Source: Holotrichia oblita
Taxonomy: Eukaryota; Arthropoda; Insecta; Coleoptera; Scarabaeidae
Direction: 5' to 3'
Length of the DNA stretch: 64,000 nucleotides
Assembly: GCA_023690525.1 (NCBI GenBank)
Contig: CM043015.1
Span: 132,481,968 to 132,545,967, forward strand
This document shows, piece by piece, positions 25,301 through 38,000 of the stretch (within the stretch, counting starts at the first letter, position 1; every line of letters starts with the position of its first letter). Position numbers and translations under genes: made by a program. The notes beneath the pieces were generated by a model that was given only the letters and a program-made list of their open reading frames with translations, was not told where the DNA came from and searched no databases.

Positions 25301-28300
25301 CCCTCTAACAATGTTCACGGCACATGTAAGATCCTTTCAAGAAACACATAATGCGCCAATATCAAGAGCGAAGATTTATATCTCGTCATAGACCTTTACA
25401 CATTATGCAATGTCTATATTATCTCAGTGTTCACACGATATAAGATAACCTTGAGCCTTGTTTGTTCAATTAACGCCACCTGGCTTGTTATACAGCTCTA
25501 CTTGACCATACTTTGCTGAATTATTAACACTCAAAACTGCTTTCATATAAGGTTTCCGATTATATAACATCTATCTAATGTAGAACATATACAGGATGTC
25601 ACGCCTGGCTGTTAACACACAGGTTAAATTTAAATAAACATCCGCCTCTTTCAATGGCTTTGACGGTGTATTATACTTGCTAGCTTCAGACATACAACTA
25701 GATGCACCGTAGAATAATAACTTCTACATAGAAATGAGGCACATATATGTTCCCCGTCAGCTAATCGGTATATACCTATCTCACTTCTATACACAGGTAA
25801 TGTATTAAAATTATACGATGTGTTATAAACGCATTGTTTTCGATAATCTACTATCCTTATTACAACAAAATGCACATATTTTCCTACAAACGTCGTCTTT
25901 TTTGCATCATTCTTCTGTGTGTTCAACGTCCGTACATTTTCGTCTTTCTCTTATAGTCACAACCAATTATCATTAAGCAACGTATACTACATTATAGGTA
26001 TAGCATATGGTGGATTTAGGAGACAAGTCACTGATATATTATACTATAGTCTCCTAGACGCACCATGTACCATATCTACGTTAATGAGAAGTGACTTTGA
26101 CCATAAGAGCCAAGAAAAGAAACATACAGGGATTGTATACTTGATAAGGATGAAACAAAAAAATTGCATTTATGGGGACAGTATATGTATTTTGCTATAA
26201 CAATGTAATTAAAGCACCCTGTATATATCCATACATGTACTACGGTGCATCGACTAGCAAGTATATACATACATATAGCATTATGTCAATGTAGAGTACG
26301 CGCATAATGCAAAAGCTGAAATTCGCCACTCTCTGTTTATAAGCTACTAGACGGAATACGTACAGGGTCGCTGATATGTATGGAAACGTATGGAATACAA
26401 AAGTTTTAGGGTTTTTAAATGCTTAGTTAATAATTATTTTAAGTATACAGGGTCGGTGGTAGAGTCGTGGCACGTCAAAGCTATTTTTTTAAGGAGCCAC
26501 CGGTATATTATTAGATAATTCAGTTCTTTCTCCAATTTTAAGTAAAAATTGTAATACAAATAATGTACCTAAATCCAACCGTTTCCGAGTTATCAATTTT
26601 TGAAAATAAATTTGATAAATAAATTTTGATAACTCGGAAACGGTTGAACATAGGTACATGATGTGTATTACAATTTTTACTCAGAATTGAAGAAAGATTT
26701 GAATTATCCAATAATATACAGGTGGTTCCGTTTAAAAAATGTAACTTTGACGTGCCACGACTCTACCACCGACCCTGTATACTTAAAATTATTATTAATT
26801 AATCAGCATTTAAAAACTTTTGTATTTAACTTTTTCCGGTACCTCGTATATTTTACCTAATAATCGACCGTTTCCATACATATCAGCGACCCTGTATATC
26901 ATACATCGTGAAATTGTTGTAAACGTCGCCCAAATTAATACTTTTTACGAGATTGCTTATTAATCGTACTGAAATTTGCAGTAACCTTCACATAATGTAT
27001 AAAATGACACTTAATTGTACAGCGATCATCGAGATATATCTCGCCTATAACAATTATAGATTTCACGTCCCCTAATATATACCGTTACCGGCTGTATAAT
27101 TAGGCGATTTCAACGAAGATACTTATGTCATTACGGGACCTATATTTAATACTCTATTGGACATGCCCTGTACACAAGTTCGTTCTAATTGTTTGGTGGT
27201 TTTTTACTGGAACCTTTTTTATAAGTTACCAGAAAGAAAAACTTTGAATTCAATCACCAAACAATAAGCTTTTTGCCTTGTGAACTAGAGAGCCTCATGT
27301 TTTTAAGAATAATCAAGGAAGTAAAAGACAGTAATTATCAATTTTTTTAATCACAATTCCTGCTTTAACAACTACGGTAAAACGTTTAGAGGGTGGTATA
27401 GTTATCACCACAAAATGTTGATCGAGAATTACGTTTACAACTGGAAACTAGTGACGTTTAAGTGCAACAAAGTAAACTTGATTCATTCATGCCAGCAGTG
27501 ACTATAGTATCATATGATTCGCTCCGATTTATGAATTTTCTTTATAGAGAGTGACTTACTGAAGTTTACAGTACTAATACGACAAATTGAAATTCTCCCA
27601 TACATCTTAATTGGTAACGCCAGTCTGCACGTTGGTCATTTTTTTAAATAGATTTGTCTGTATTTGAAAGGATTTCCAAGGTTGTATCCAAATAACGGAA
27701 TACTATAAATAAACTCTCAACTCAAAATTTATTCCTCACTTTTACAGGAATATTTATAAACAATGCGGAGATTGTGGATACGACAAAACTAAACTGAAAC
27801 TGAACTTCTTAAGATATAATTTCGAAAACAAGTAATATGTGTTAATATTAGTAATTATATAAAAGTAAAATGCATCCCATGCAACATATTCGATTGTAAG
27901 GTAGGTATATAATTATTAGTAAATTTAACAATACTACAATTATCTTAAAGTATAAGTTTGACAACTGTACCTGTAGTATCTTGACTGTAAGAATCACTTT
28001 CGTTAATATCATCCCAACTATCATAATCGTCCTTGCTAATTTCGTTTGATTCCACTTTAGAAATTATAGCTTTGGATGTTCCCCGACCTTTAATAATCCT
28101 TTTAATTTCAAGCAGCCCATCAACAGATCTTACACCGTCGCTGCCCGGAACAATACATTTTCTGACATTAATTTGCTTCAGACTTTCTGGCGTCGATTTT
28201 CCACGGCCTTTTACGAATGTTTTAAAATCCACAACTTTCGGAAAAGTAATATTACTATCAACATTAGTGTCTTTTGAATTAGCTAACGGTACATTTATTT

Positions 28301-31300
28301 CTTGTATTTTTTCTTCACTTTCGTGCTTAATCATATTAGGAGGTAGACGCGACTTATTTTCCACACATATATCTTTTGCCGTATGCTTTCCCGTTTCTAT
28401 AAAATCAGTCGATTGATGAGATGATATATCAGGAGTATTTATATTTTCTTCATTTTCTTTTACAGCATTCGTCGAAGAATTATTTGCTTCACAAATTCTA
28501 GATTCAATTTCTTGCGTTATTGGCGACTTTGAATCTCGTTTGCTGTTACTATCATTTGAAATGGAACTAATGCGCGATGCTGGCAAGTCCTCGGAACTAC
28601 TTGCTATACATAATGTTGTTGGACGTCTACTACAGGAAACTTGTGTTTTTGTTCTATTTTGCAACAACCATTTCGATACATAAGGATTATTTGATCCTGG
28701 TGATGAGATATCTCTCTAAAATAAATAAAATTACTTACCAGCCGCAAGATAAACGAATACAATTAAATTGTACAAGTGATAAACAAAGTAACTAACAATT
28801 TATTACAACGTTATAAAAAGATTTAGCCTTGTGAAAATTCGATGAAGTTTACTATGTGGAAATTATTTATGTGATATAATTTTCGTCTCGTATATTTTTT
28901 GCTGACAGGGTACTATTGTAACAGTTAACTATCGGTAATAGTTTGTACCAATACAATACATTTAGTATAAGTAACATCCAGACATGTATTTATACTCCAT
29001 ACCTACATATGCTCCATCATAACTGAACTTAACAAAGATCCTGTATGTTTTTTTTTTGTATCTTATGAACAACATAAACATAATACTAAATTATTTACCT
29101 CCAGTAATGCAATGTAGTAAACACAAAAAATATAGTTTGTGTATCAGAGGTAAAGAGAAAGCACTTTACCCCATATTTTCTGCCATAGTTTGAAACGTTC
29201 ACCTAAGTGCGCGAAACTGCAATGAGATATTACACATAAGTAATGTTGACATATTTGTACCACATACATGGCGGGAGATATTTCGAGCGTTATCAGGCTT
29301 GCAATCGGTAAGTCGCGGTACTTATGAAAAGACTCTTTAATTGCAAAGTGTGTGTACTTATTTCCATTTATGCGTCTAAACTTAGCAGTATATAAAAATT
29401 AGTGAACATATGTAATTTTTCATGTGTATTTATTAATTGGCGTCCGCTTATATTTTTCATTGTGTATTTTTTAATAAAGTGCTTTTTCTGCAAAAATTTT
29501 ATACACTTATATAAATTTTTAATCTGAATAACTTTCTTAACATTTTATCGTATCTCCTGCAGAAAAAGCACTTTATTAGTGGAAAGAATAACTTTTTTGT
29601 GAATTTCAGAGTATGTTCGATCATTTTCAAATTTTGCATACTTGCATAGTTTATTATTGTGAATAACTTGTCTTAATAACATTTTGTCGTATCTCCTACA
29701 AAACAGGTACTTTATTAGTGATAAGAACTACCTTTTTGTATATTTCCAAGGCATGCTTGATTTTTGAAAATTAAAAGAATGGCACAAATTACTTTCTACC
29801 CAAGCAGGGTTGAACCCCAGAAGATAAAATTTCAATAAAACATTTACAGACTCTTATACCTATTCATGCGTCGATCCGGGGACACACTGTATATCAGAGA
29901 ACGATCGACATTATTGTGTTAATTTCCAATATTGAAATGTAAGAAGTAGTTTACCAAACAATACAATTTCGAAGAGACTAGAACGCGTAATAGCGAGTAT
30001 GTCTCCCTTCTCTGGTTACCTACTGAAATATTTTTAAATTGTGATTCTAAAACCAACAAAACCTATGTTTTCAATGACATAATAGGTTACTTGACCTCAG
30101 CATTATACCAAATGTTTAGAACAACAAAAAATTATATAATTATACACAAAATACTAATAATAATTATATATATATATATATATATATATACAAAAATTTA
30201 TATAATCCACTACCAAATCGAATCTTTGAACTATGAAACAAGCAAGAAAAATATTTTTTATATAAAACAAAGTGCGATTCCTTTGTTTCGTATTCATGAA
30301 TATGCTTTTTTTTCTTTATTCATGCCTAATAAATAGTTGTTTCTTTCGTGTGCAGTATATTTTTAAGCAAATAGTATTATTTTTCAAATATTCCGTAAAT
30401 CCTGCGCAACTGCACATAAGTTTGTATATATTGGTTACCCTTTTGTAGTTAAATAATACGATTTTACAGATAAAACATCGGTATCGGGTCGATGGCCGCA
30501 GTGGTTAGGCGGCTGACTTTTTTCAGGGAGTCAAATCCCGGATGGGCTTGCCATTCGCTGTTAGAAGCAAAGTGATAGCGCGGCATCATGAAAGGCGATA
30601 TGATGCTGTCACAAAGCCATTTAAAACACAGCTTACACATACCAAACTACACCGTAAGAGTTGCAGTGATAGCCAGACAAGTAATACAGCTTACGGAGTC
30701 ACTGCAACTAAGCACCCACCACACATTAAAAAAAAACAAAAAAAATCACCGCCACCACAACTTTTGATTAATTACTCGGGACAAAAGCCGTTGATAAGCT
30801 ACGAGAACTAGACGCATGCGAAAGTATTTACATTTACAAATACGAAAATGTCATGGATAGAGAAGCATCGATTCTTGGAAAATCGGCCTTGTTCGTTAAT
30901 TTAAAAAAGGAAGGTCCCTTTTCAACATCTGTTAGCATTTAGTTCGGTTTAGGTAGAGTCCCATGCAATGATTGTTTATACTAGAAGAGGGAGATGTTTA
31001 TAGTGATAGTTATAATTTTATTTCTTCAATCGATACGTGTTTGATGATGATCCATGCGTTCGCGAAACACGTGTCCCGAGTAATTAATCAAACGTTGTGG
31101 TGGTGGTTATACCAATGTTTTATCTATATATTACGAGCCCGCAGTCCTTGAAATCACTCTAATACGATTTTATAAACAATTAATTTACAAGTTATCAAAA
31201 AGTATTTTCATTGTTGTCATCTATTGTTTCAATAAGTAATAAAAAAATCTTCTTTATTAGCATTAGTAAGCTCAGCAATATTTTAAAAACATTACATTAT

Positions 31301-32043
31301 TTTTGAAATCTTACCTTTATGGTACGTAAACAACTTCTACCTACTCCTTCACTTATAGAATGTGAGAGAATTTCTTCAGATAATCCACTATTGTCTATAT
31401 TATTCTGGGATATTATGTTAAAATTTAATTTCATCGCTAAAAATAAATTAAACATTTAGAATCTACATACATATGTATATAGGGTATGTAGAAATTGGCA
31501 GACACTTGCAAAATCGCTCTTTTTGTTAGAATGCGTCCTTGATACGAAGTAACTAATAATACATCTTTGCAAAAAATTAAGCATGCTTTCCTAGTAAAGG
31601 TAAACAAATCCTACAACTCTGAAAAATACCATGTTTACCATATCATAGAATATACTATTTATAAATGTAATGAAATGGTTATACCGAATTCAGTGAATGC
31701 ACGTCACAGTATAAGTATTTCCATTCCTGTGTGCCTAATAGTTTAAATTACGCGCCATAAATAGAGCCACCAACATGGCGCTACGTCGTTCGATGGGTTA
31801 CCATTGCTCTTATGAGAAGTGTCGCTACTGCTTATACTTATACTGTGTCCACATTGTGAATTGATTAAAAATGACTAATTCACCAGTTTTATGTTCTTTT
31901 TTACGTGCGCTGTATGAGAATTTATAATTACTCTTAAGTGCTCTAAATGAAAATAATTTTTTAAACGTATATTTATTGTTAGATGGTGTGCTTTGGTTTT
32001 TACACGATTTTAAAGCTTAAAGAATGCGGAATTAAAATTCGTC

Positions 32044-32080
<37 letters not shown>

Positions 32081-35000
32081 TCATGCCTTAGCATCCCCCA
32101 ACAGCTTGCGCCAATTACAGGGGGCATCGGCTGGCCATGAGTTATTATTACGCCTGCGGCTGTAGACCGACTTAAGATGTAACCTTTCCGCATTTGCCGT
32201 GGAATTTGGAAAACTACAGAAAACCAAACTCAGAAAGGAAGCACTGGGGTTCGAACCCGGTACTGCCGGACTACGAGGCAAGTGTGCAAGCCACTAGGCC
32301 ACGAGCCCGGCATAGTTAAATAAATGTAGGTATTAATTGTGTGAAAATCAATGCAATTATTGTAGTTTATTGATTAGTCTAGTTTGTTTTTTTTTTCTAA
32401 AAAATAAGAAAATGGCATAAAAAAATTGGAAATTACTTATTGAAAAAATTAAGAAAACTATTTATACAATGCGGTCCGCCAGAAACTGAACACGGCTAGG
32501 TTTTCCACAATCGATTGATTCAGTTCGCAGTGGACCAGTATATAATAGTTATTATTCTGTTTCTGCTACAGTTCTTACAATTAATGCATTATGTATAAGT
32601 TTGCCAGAATTTAATTGTCATCACTTTAGACCATTAAAAGTAGATTTAGATGTAAAATTGGACGCCTAAGATGATTATGGGCAAAATGAAAATTATAATA
32701 TTTTTAACATTATTGCAATTGATGAGGAAGATATTGAGCAATCAATAAAAAATTTAAAATCAAAAAATCAGCGGGTACAGACGGTATACCACCTTATATA
32801 TTTAAAGCATGCAGTGACTTTTTCATAAAACCATTGTATCACATGTATAACCTTTCTTTAAGGCAAGCAGTGTTTTCCGACCAATGGAAAATGGCAAAAA
32901 TAACGCCTATACAAAAATCGGGAGGTAGTAAATATTTTTATAACTACTGCCCAGTGTCAATCCTTACCGCTGTGGCAAAAATTTTCGAACATACATATCT
33001 TGTATACAAAAATTTATAATTATGTAAAAGTGTTTGTGTCAGATGACCAACATGGATTTTTGCGGGGCATTTACTAATGATGTGAGTAATGCTCTTCAAT
33101 CAAGAACTCAGATGGATGTGGTGTACACAGATTTTCAAAAGGCATTTGATAAAATTGATCATAATTTGTTGTTGCGAAAATTAGATATGTTTGGTTTATA
33201 GAAAAATTAATTACTTTATTGAAATCATATTTAACAAATAGAAAACAATATGTAACCTACGAGGGAGTAGATTCAAGTGTTTACGGTATGACTTCAGGAA
33301 TTCCTCAAGGGAGTAATTTAGGGCCCCTCCTATTCCTTTTATTTATTAATGATTTACCTCACAGTGTTAAATATTCACATATATATGCTGATGATTTTAA
33401 GTTATATCGGGAGATTGAAAATGTGCGTGATGCTAATTTGTTGCAGATTGACTTGGATTCAGTTGTTGCTTGGAGTAGAGAGAACTGTTTGCCCTTTAAT
33501 ATAGCCAAGTGCTCTGTGATAACCTACTCGAGACGAAAGCAACCAATCTTGTATCGATACATGATGCAGGACGTGCCACTGGAGCGTAAATCGGAAATAA
33601 ATGATCTTGGTATTACCTTTAGTAATACTCTCAATTTTTCTGCACATATTCATAATATCACTAATGCTGCTTTTAGGAATTTGGGTTTTATTAAGAGAAA
33701 TACAGCCAATTTCGCTGGCACTTCAGCGGTAGTTATGCTATATAATGCATTTGTACGGTCAAAGCTAGAATATGGGACTTCAATTTGGTATCCACGCAGT
33801 AAAAAGTTAAGTAGGCATATAGAAAAAGTGCAAAATTGTTTTCTTAAATATTTATACTTAAGGCCCGATTGTACATTGCGAGTTTAAGCGCGAGTTCAGC
33901 TTAAACCGAAGAAAAACCTAAGTTCAAGTTTTACTTGAGTTGTACAATGCGAGTTTAGATCTGTGCGGAAGTCCAACTCTGGTTTAACTTGAACCATCAA
34001 ATTTGACGGTTTAAGCTTGAGTTCAAGTCACCTAATGTCACTTTTGTGTTGTGATACGATACGATTGATGATAATTTATTATTATATAGTAGTGTTTTAC
34101 ATTTTGAAAAAGAATATTGTTATTCAAAATATGGAAAGATTTATCGATTCAGATATTAAAGAGATGTCAGAACTGGTAGATCGTATAAATCGACAGAGGC
34201 GTCGCAAAGTATTTCGTCCTCGTGAAAACCAATTTGAAAAATGGAATGATTTTATTCTCTCTTGTTCCATTAATTTCATTTCATGTGCTGTTTTTTTCTT
34301 CTTCATGAGCTCAAGTTCCAGTTCATGCTTTTCTTTCATAAATTGAGCTCATGTTCTTTTTCGAAAAATGTATTTTCTGAAAATTCTAATTGGCTTTTAG
34401 CTTCAGCCCGCTGGGAAACCCGACTTGTAATGCCATGCTGTTCAGCAATTTTTGTGTTTTTTACGATAAAGTACATGATCCCATTACACAACAAGATAAT
34501 AATGTTGTGTTATATATGCATGTATATGAGCGTTTTATCAAATACATTGTACAGTTTCGATTCCAATATGTAGACGTCAAATCAAAACACAAACCAAAAG
34601 TGACAGTTGCAGCCGTTGATGTTTCAAACGCGCATGTACGAATGTGCATCGCTTGCTATTAACAGGATGAAAACGTTCGTCTGTGCAGCTTAGCTAAACT
34701 CAATCTAAACAGCATTTGTACAACAGACCAAAAAGTTAAACTCAAGTTCAGTTGAACTTCCGTTTAGTTGAACTCCACTTGAACTTAGATTTGTACAATC
34801 GGGCCTAAAAGGTACGTGGAAAATCCACCCTTTTGTTCCTATGAACATATTAGACGTGAATTTTCTTTGAAATCCTTGAAGGATAGAAGGGTTGGAGCTA
34901 TGCTTACAATTGTATTTAAGGTATTTAATAATTACATCGATAATCCTAGACTGTTGGCTTTATTTCGTTTGTATATGCCTTATTATAGCACTACACCTGT

Positions 35001-38000
35001 GCCTCTGCTTGATGTTTCTAGAAACACATTGTCACTTATTAATGAGTTATGTAAACTTTACAATGATAATCATGCACACATTGAACTTTTTGGGTTATCC
35101 TTATCGAGCTTCAAAATCTTATTAAAATCATTATCAGTTTAGGGTTGGCCTTGGTTGGATCTTGACATGAATGTTTATATTTAAATATAATTAAAGTTTG
35201 TAACTACGTCTATATGAGACATGTATTATATGTGGTTGTGTTGGAGTAGAAACATTTAATTAGGTTCGCCTGCTTGTTTCTTAATAAATAAATAAATAAA
35301 TGATTAAGTAATAAAATATGGGGAGTGCCATTTGACAAAATTGAGTTATGGTTCTTCAAAATTTCGAACAGTTAACGTCCCATAGTAAAGTAACCACGCA
35401 ATGTAGATAGCCATTCTGGATGCTAAAATATACTCCAGTATGTTGTTTAAGCATGTTATGAGTTCTAAATTGATATCCGAAGAATCGAGTGTTCTCTGAT
35501 TTTTTGAATAAATGTCAGCTACAGAATTTTTTTTTAGAAAAAATCAAATAACTACAAAACGCCCAAATCAAGTTAAAAAAACTAAAGGTATTTATAAAGC
35601 TTAAAGATAGGTAAATCCAAATATGTAAAAATATACAGTGTGTTCCATTAAAAATAACAAAGTAGATAGCGACTTCCGGTACAACCGGAAGCGCTACAAA
35701 TCTAATATATTTTCATTGAAGAGAACATAATCGACTATACAGGCTGTTACAAATTCGAGGGTCACCATTGCAATCTCGAAAACGGTAAGAGATACAAAGT
35801 CGGTTAAATTGGGGCAAAGTTGCGTTTTTTGCTGCTAAACAATAATCCGTTTTAAAAAATTTTCTATGATTTGTAGTTTTTTAAATATTTGCGAAAAACC
35901 AAAAAACACACTTTTCTTTTTTCTTCTGTTCTCTTCTGTTATAATTGCACGGATCAAAACAAGATCAATACATTCTACAGGCACTTTTTTTAGCTCTTTA
36001 CGAAGGTGTTATTAGATTTTGCTTAAAGCGTTTCGTCTCGCTTTGACCACCGTCAACTTCATATTTTCTTATGCCCGCCATGCTAGATTTTGGCATCATT
36101 AAATAGATCATTTTTTTCTGATATTTTTTCATGTATCACGCATCCTCATTAAATAAAGTTAAATGGCTATAAATGCAGAAAATGTTAAAAATAACAGTGC
36201 TAAGAAAAATATGGTGTGCTGTGACGACAAAAATTAAACGTTTTGACATATCTCCGCATAGTTTAGTTTGTTTGCTGTTTAATCCTACTGAAAATCGTTT
36301 TACTTATTACAATGGATTTTTCCGATGATAAAAGAACGCGACATGTTAAAGTGTTATTATGCTAATTACAACAATTCAGTAATAGCGAGCGCAATTTACT
36401 TTCAACAGTATCCAGAAAGACAACAACCACATAGAACATTCTTTAGTAAATTATAATATAGATAGAAACATTTCTCTTTATGGATCTTTTCGTAAAACTC
36501 GAAGGAAGTATGGAGATCGCTCTAATAATGATGAAAATGAACAAATTTTAGAAGAGGTAATTAATAGTTTTAATTTATAAATACATAATATTCTCTTAAT
36601 TGTTACTTTATTAATAAAAACGTATAGTTTAAATAAAAGTCCAGTCAAGAGTTGTTTTATCAGTTAGAGGTTTCTTTTATAATATCTTCTTTTAGATTAA
36701 CAATACCCCTTCCAATTCAATTTGTATTAAAATTCTACTTCCTTCGAGTTTTACTAAAAGATCCATAAACAACAATGTTTTTACCTAATTTACCAAACAA
36801 TGTTCTATTTGGATGACGTCTTTATGGATACTGTTGGAAGAAAATTTCGATCGCTGTTACTGTGTTCTTATTATTATAATAAAGTTGTAACATGTCACGT
36901 TGTTATGCGTTGTTTTCTTCATGTGAATAAATTTAAAACGAATTGCATTTGAGTTAAACAGTAAAGGAGCTCGCACACTAAGGGGCGGCGAAGAGAAGAG
37001 AAGCGAATTTATTACGCCAGAGAAAAACGCACGTTGTCAAATCGGTGCCAGCACACTGATGCGCCACGCGGTGAAGCGAAGCGAAGAGCCAGTCGCGAGG
37101 AAAATTTTCAGAGCAACCAGTCGAAGTATCTCGCGCCGCATCTCTTCGCCTCGCCTCAGTGTGCAGTACATAGGGATGTCAGATGAGGAACTGCTCATGT
37201 TGATGAAGTCACTATCACACACACACACAATGATAACTAACTGTTGTAGGTAATTAAATATTGTATCATGCACATGTGCATCAGGTCTCGCGTTTATTTC
37301 GCTTCGCTTTGCTTCGCCTTAATGTGCGGACTTCACTCGCGCGACGCTGCGGTTCGCCGCGCTTCCCTTCGCTTCGCCGCGCCTCAGTGTGCGAGCTCCT
37401 TAAACAAACTAAACTATGCGGAGATATGTTAAAACGTTTAATTTTTGACGTCACAGCACACCATGTTTTTCTTAGCACTGTTATTTTTAACATTTTCTGC
37501 ATTTATAGCCATTTAACTTTATTTAATTTATTTATTTAATTTAAAAATATCAGAAAAAATTGATCTATTTAATGATGACAAGATCTAACATGGCAGGCAT
37601 AAGAAAATATGAAGTTGACGGGGGTCAAAGCGAGACGAAACGCTTTAAGCAAAATCTAATAACACCTTCGTAAAGAGCTCAAAAAAGTGCCTGTAGAATG
37701 TATTGATCTTGTTTTGATCCGTGCAATTATAACTTCGTAACAGAAGAAAAAAGAAAAATGTTTTTCGATTTTTCGCAAATATTTCAAAAACTACAAATCG
37801 TAGAAAATTTTTTAAAGCGGATTATTGTTTAGCAGCAAAAAACGCAACTTTGCCCCAATTTAACCGACTTTGTATCTCTTACCGTTTTCGAGATTGCAAT
37901 GGTGACCCTCGAATTTGTAACAACCTGTATATAATTCTGAATTTTCAAATTTATATTTTGGCCAGAACCCTATAAACTTCTAATGAACGCTCTCGCAGAG

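Larger units (their letters stand above)
18949..27970 (-). other. TDRD12 intron 4 (9.0 kb)
   Basis: The largest TDRD12 intron contains three TA-flanked inverted-repeat elements (19465-20764, 21616-24220, 26363-26894), a pogo-like element nested in the second, and a weak inverted repeat around 25669-26275. Stretches 18949-19464, 20765-21615, 24221-25588 and 26895-27970 are AT-rich with no recognised gene. Confidence 0.7.
28716..31314 (-). other. TDRD12 intron 3 (2.6 kb)
   Basis: The intron contains a hairpin and duplication region (29473-29775), a (TA)n tract, and one SINE (30487-30746). Other parts are AT-rich without recognised features. Confidence 0.7.
32600..35305 (+). mobile_element. LINE (Jockey/CR1 group), split by a Harbinger-type insertion
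   Basis: Reverse-transcriptase coding runs from about 32700 to 33861, is interrupted by 944 bp at 33862-34805, and resumes at 34809 with the C-terminal tail ending at a stop near 35142. The 3' end is a run of AAAT units at 35284-35302. The 5' end is truncated and a start before 32600 was not resolved. There are several internal stops and frameshifts, for example near 33018 and 33200. It is antisense in TDRD12 intron 2. Confidence 0.75.

Noticed and set aside
26663..26860. 65-codon plus-strand frame
   Set aside because: It lies entirely in the right arm of the nested palindrome.
29805..29835. B-box-like GGTTGAACCCC
   Set aside because: No A box at the proper distance and no tRNA fold, so neither a tRNA gene nor a SINE could be supported.
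30542..30811. 89-codon plus-strand frame
   Set aside because: It is the body and tail of the SINE starting at 30487.
37037..37539. Several frames on both strands (for example Arg-rich SEGKRGEPQRRASEVR)
   Set aside because: They are translations of the GCGAAGCG-rich Harbinger MITE and the palindrome arm, not genes.
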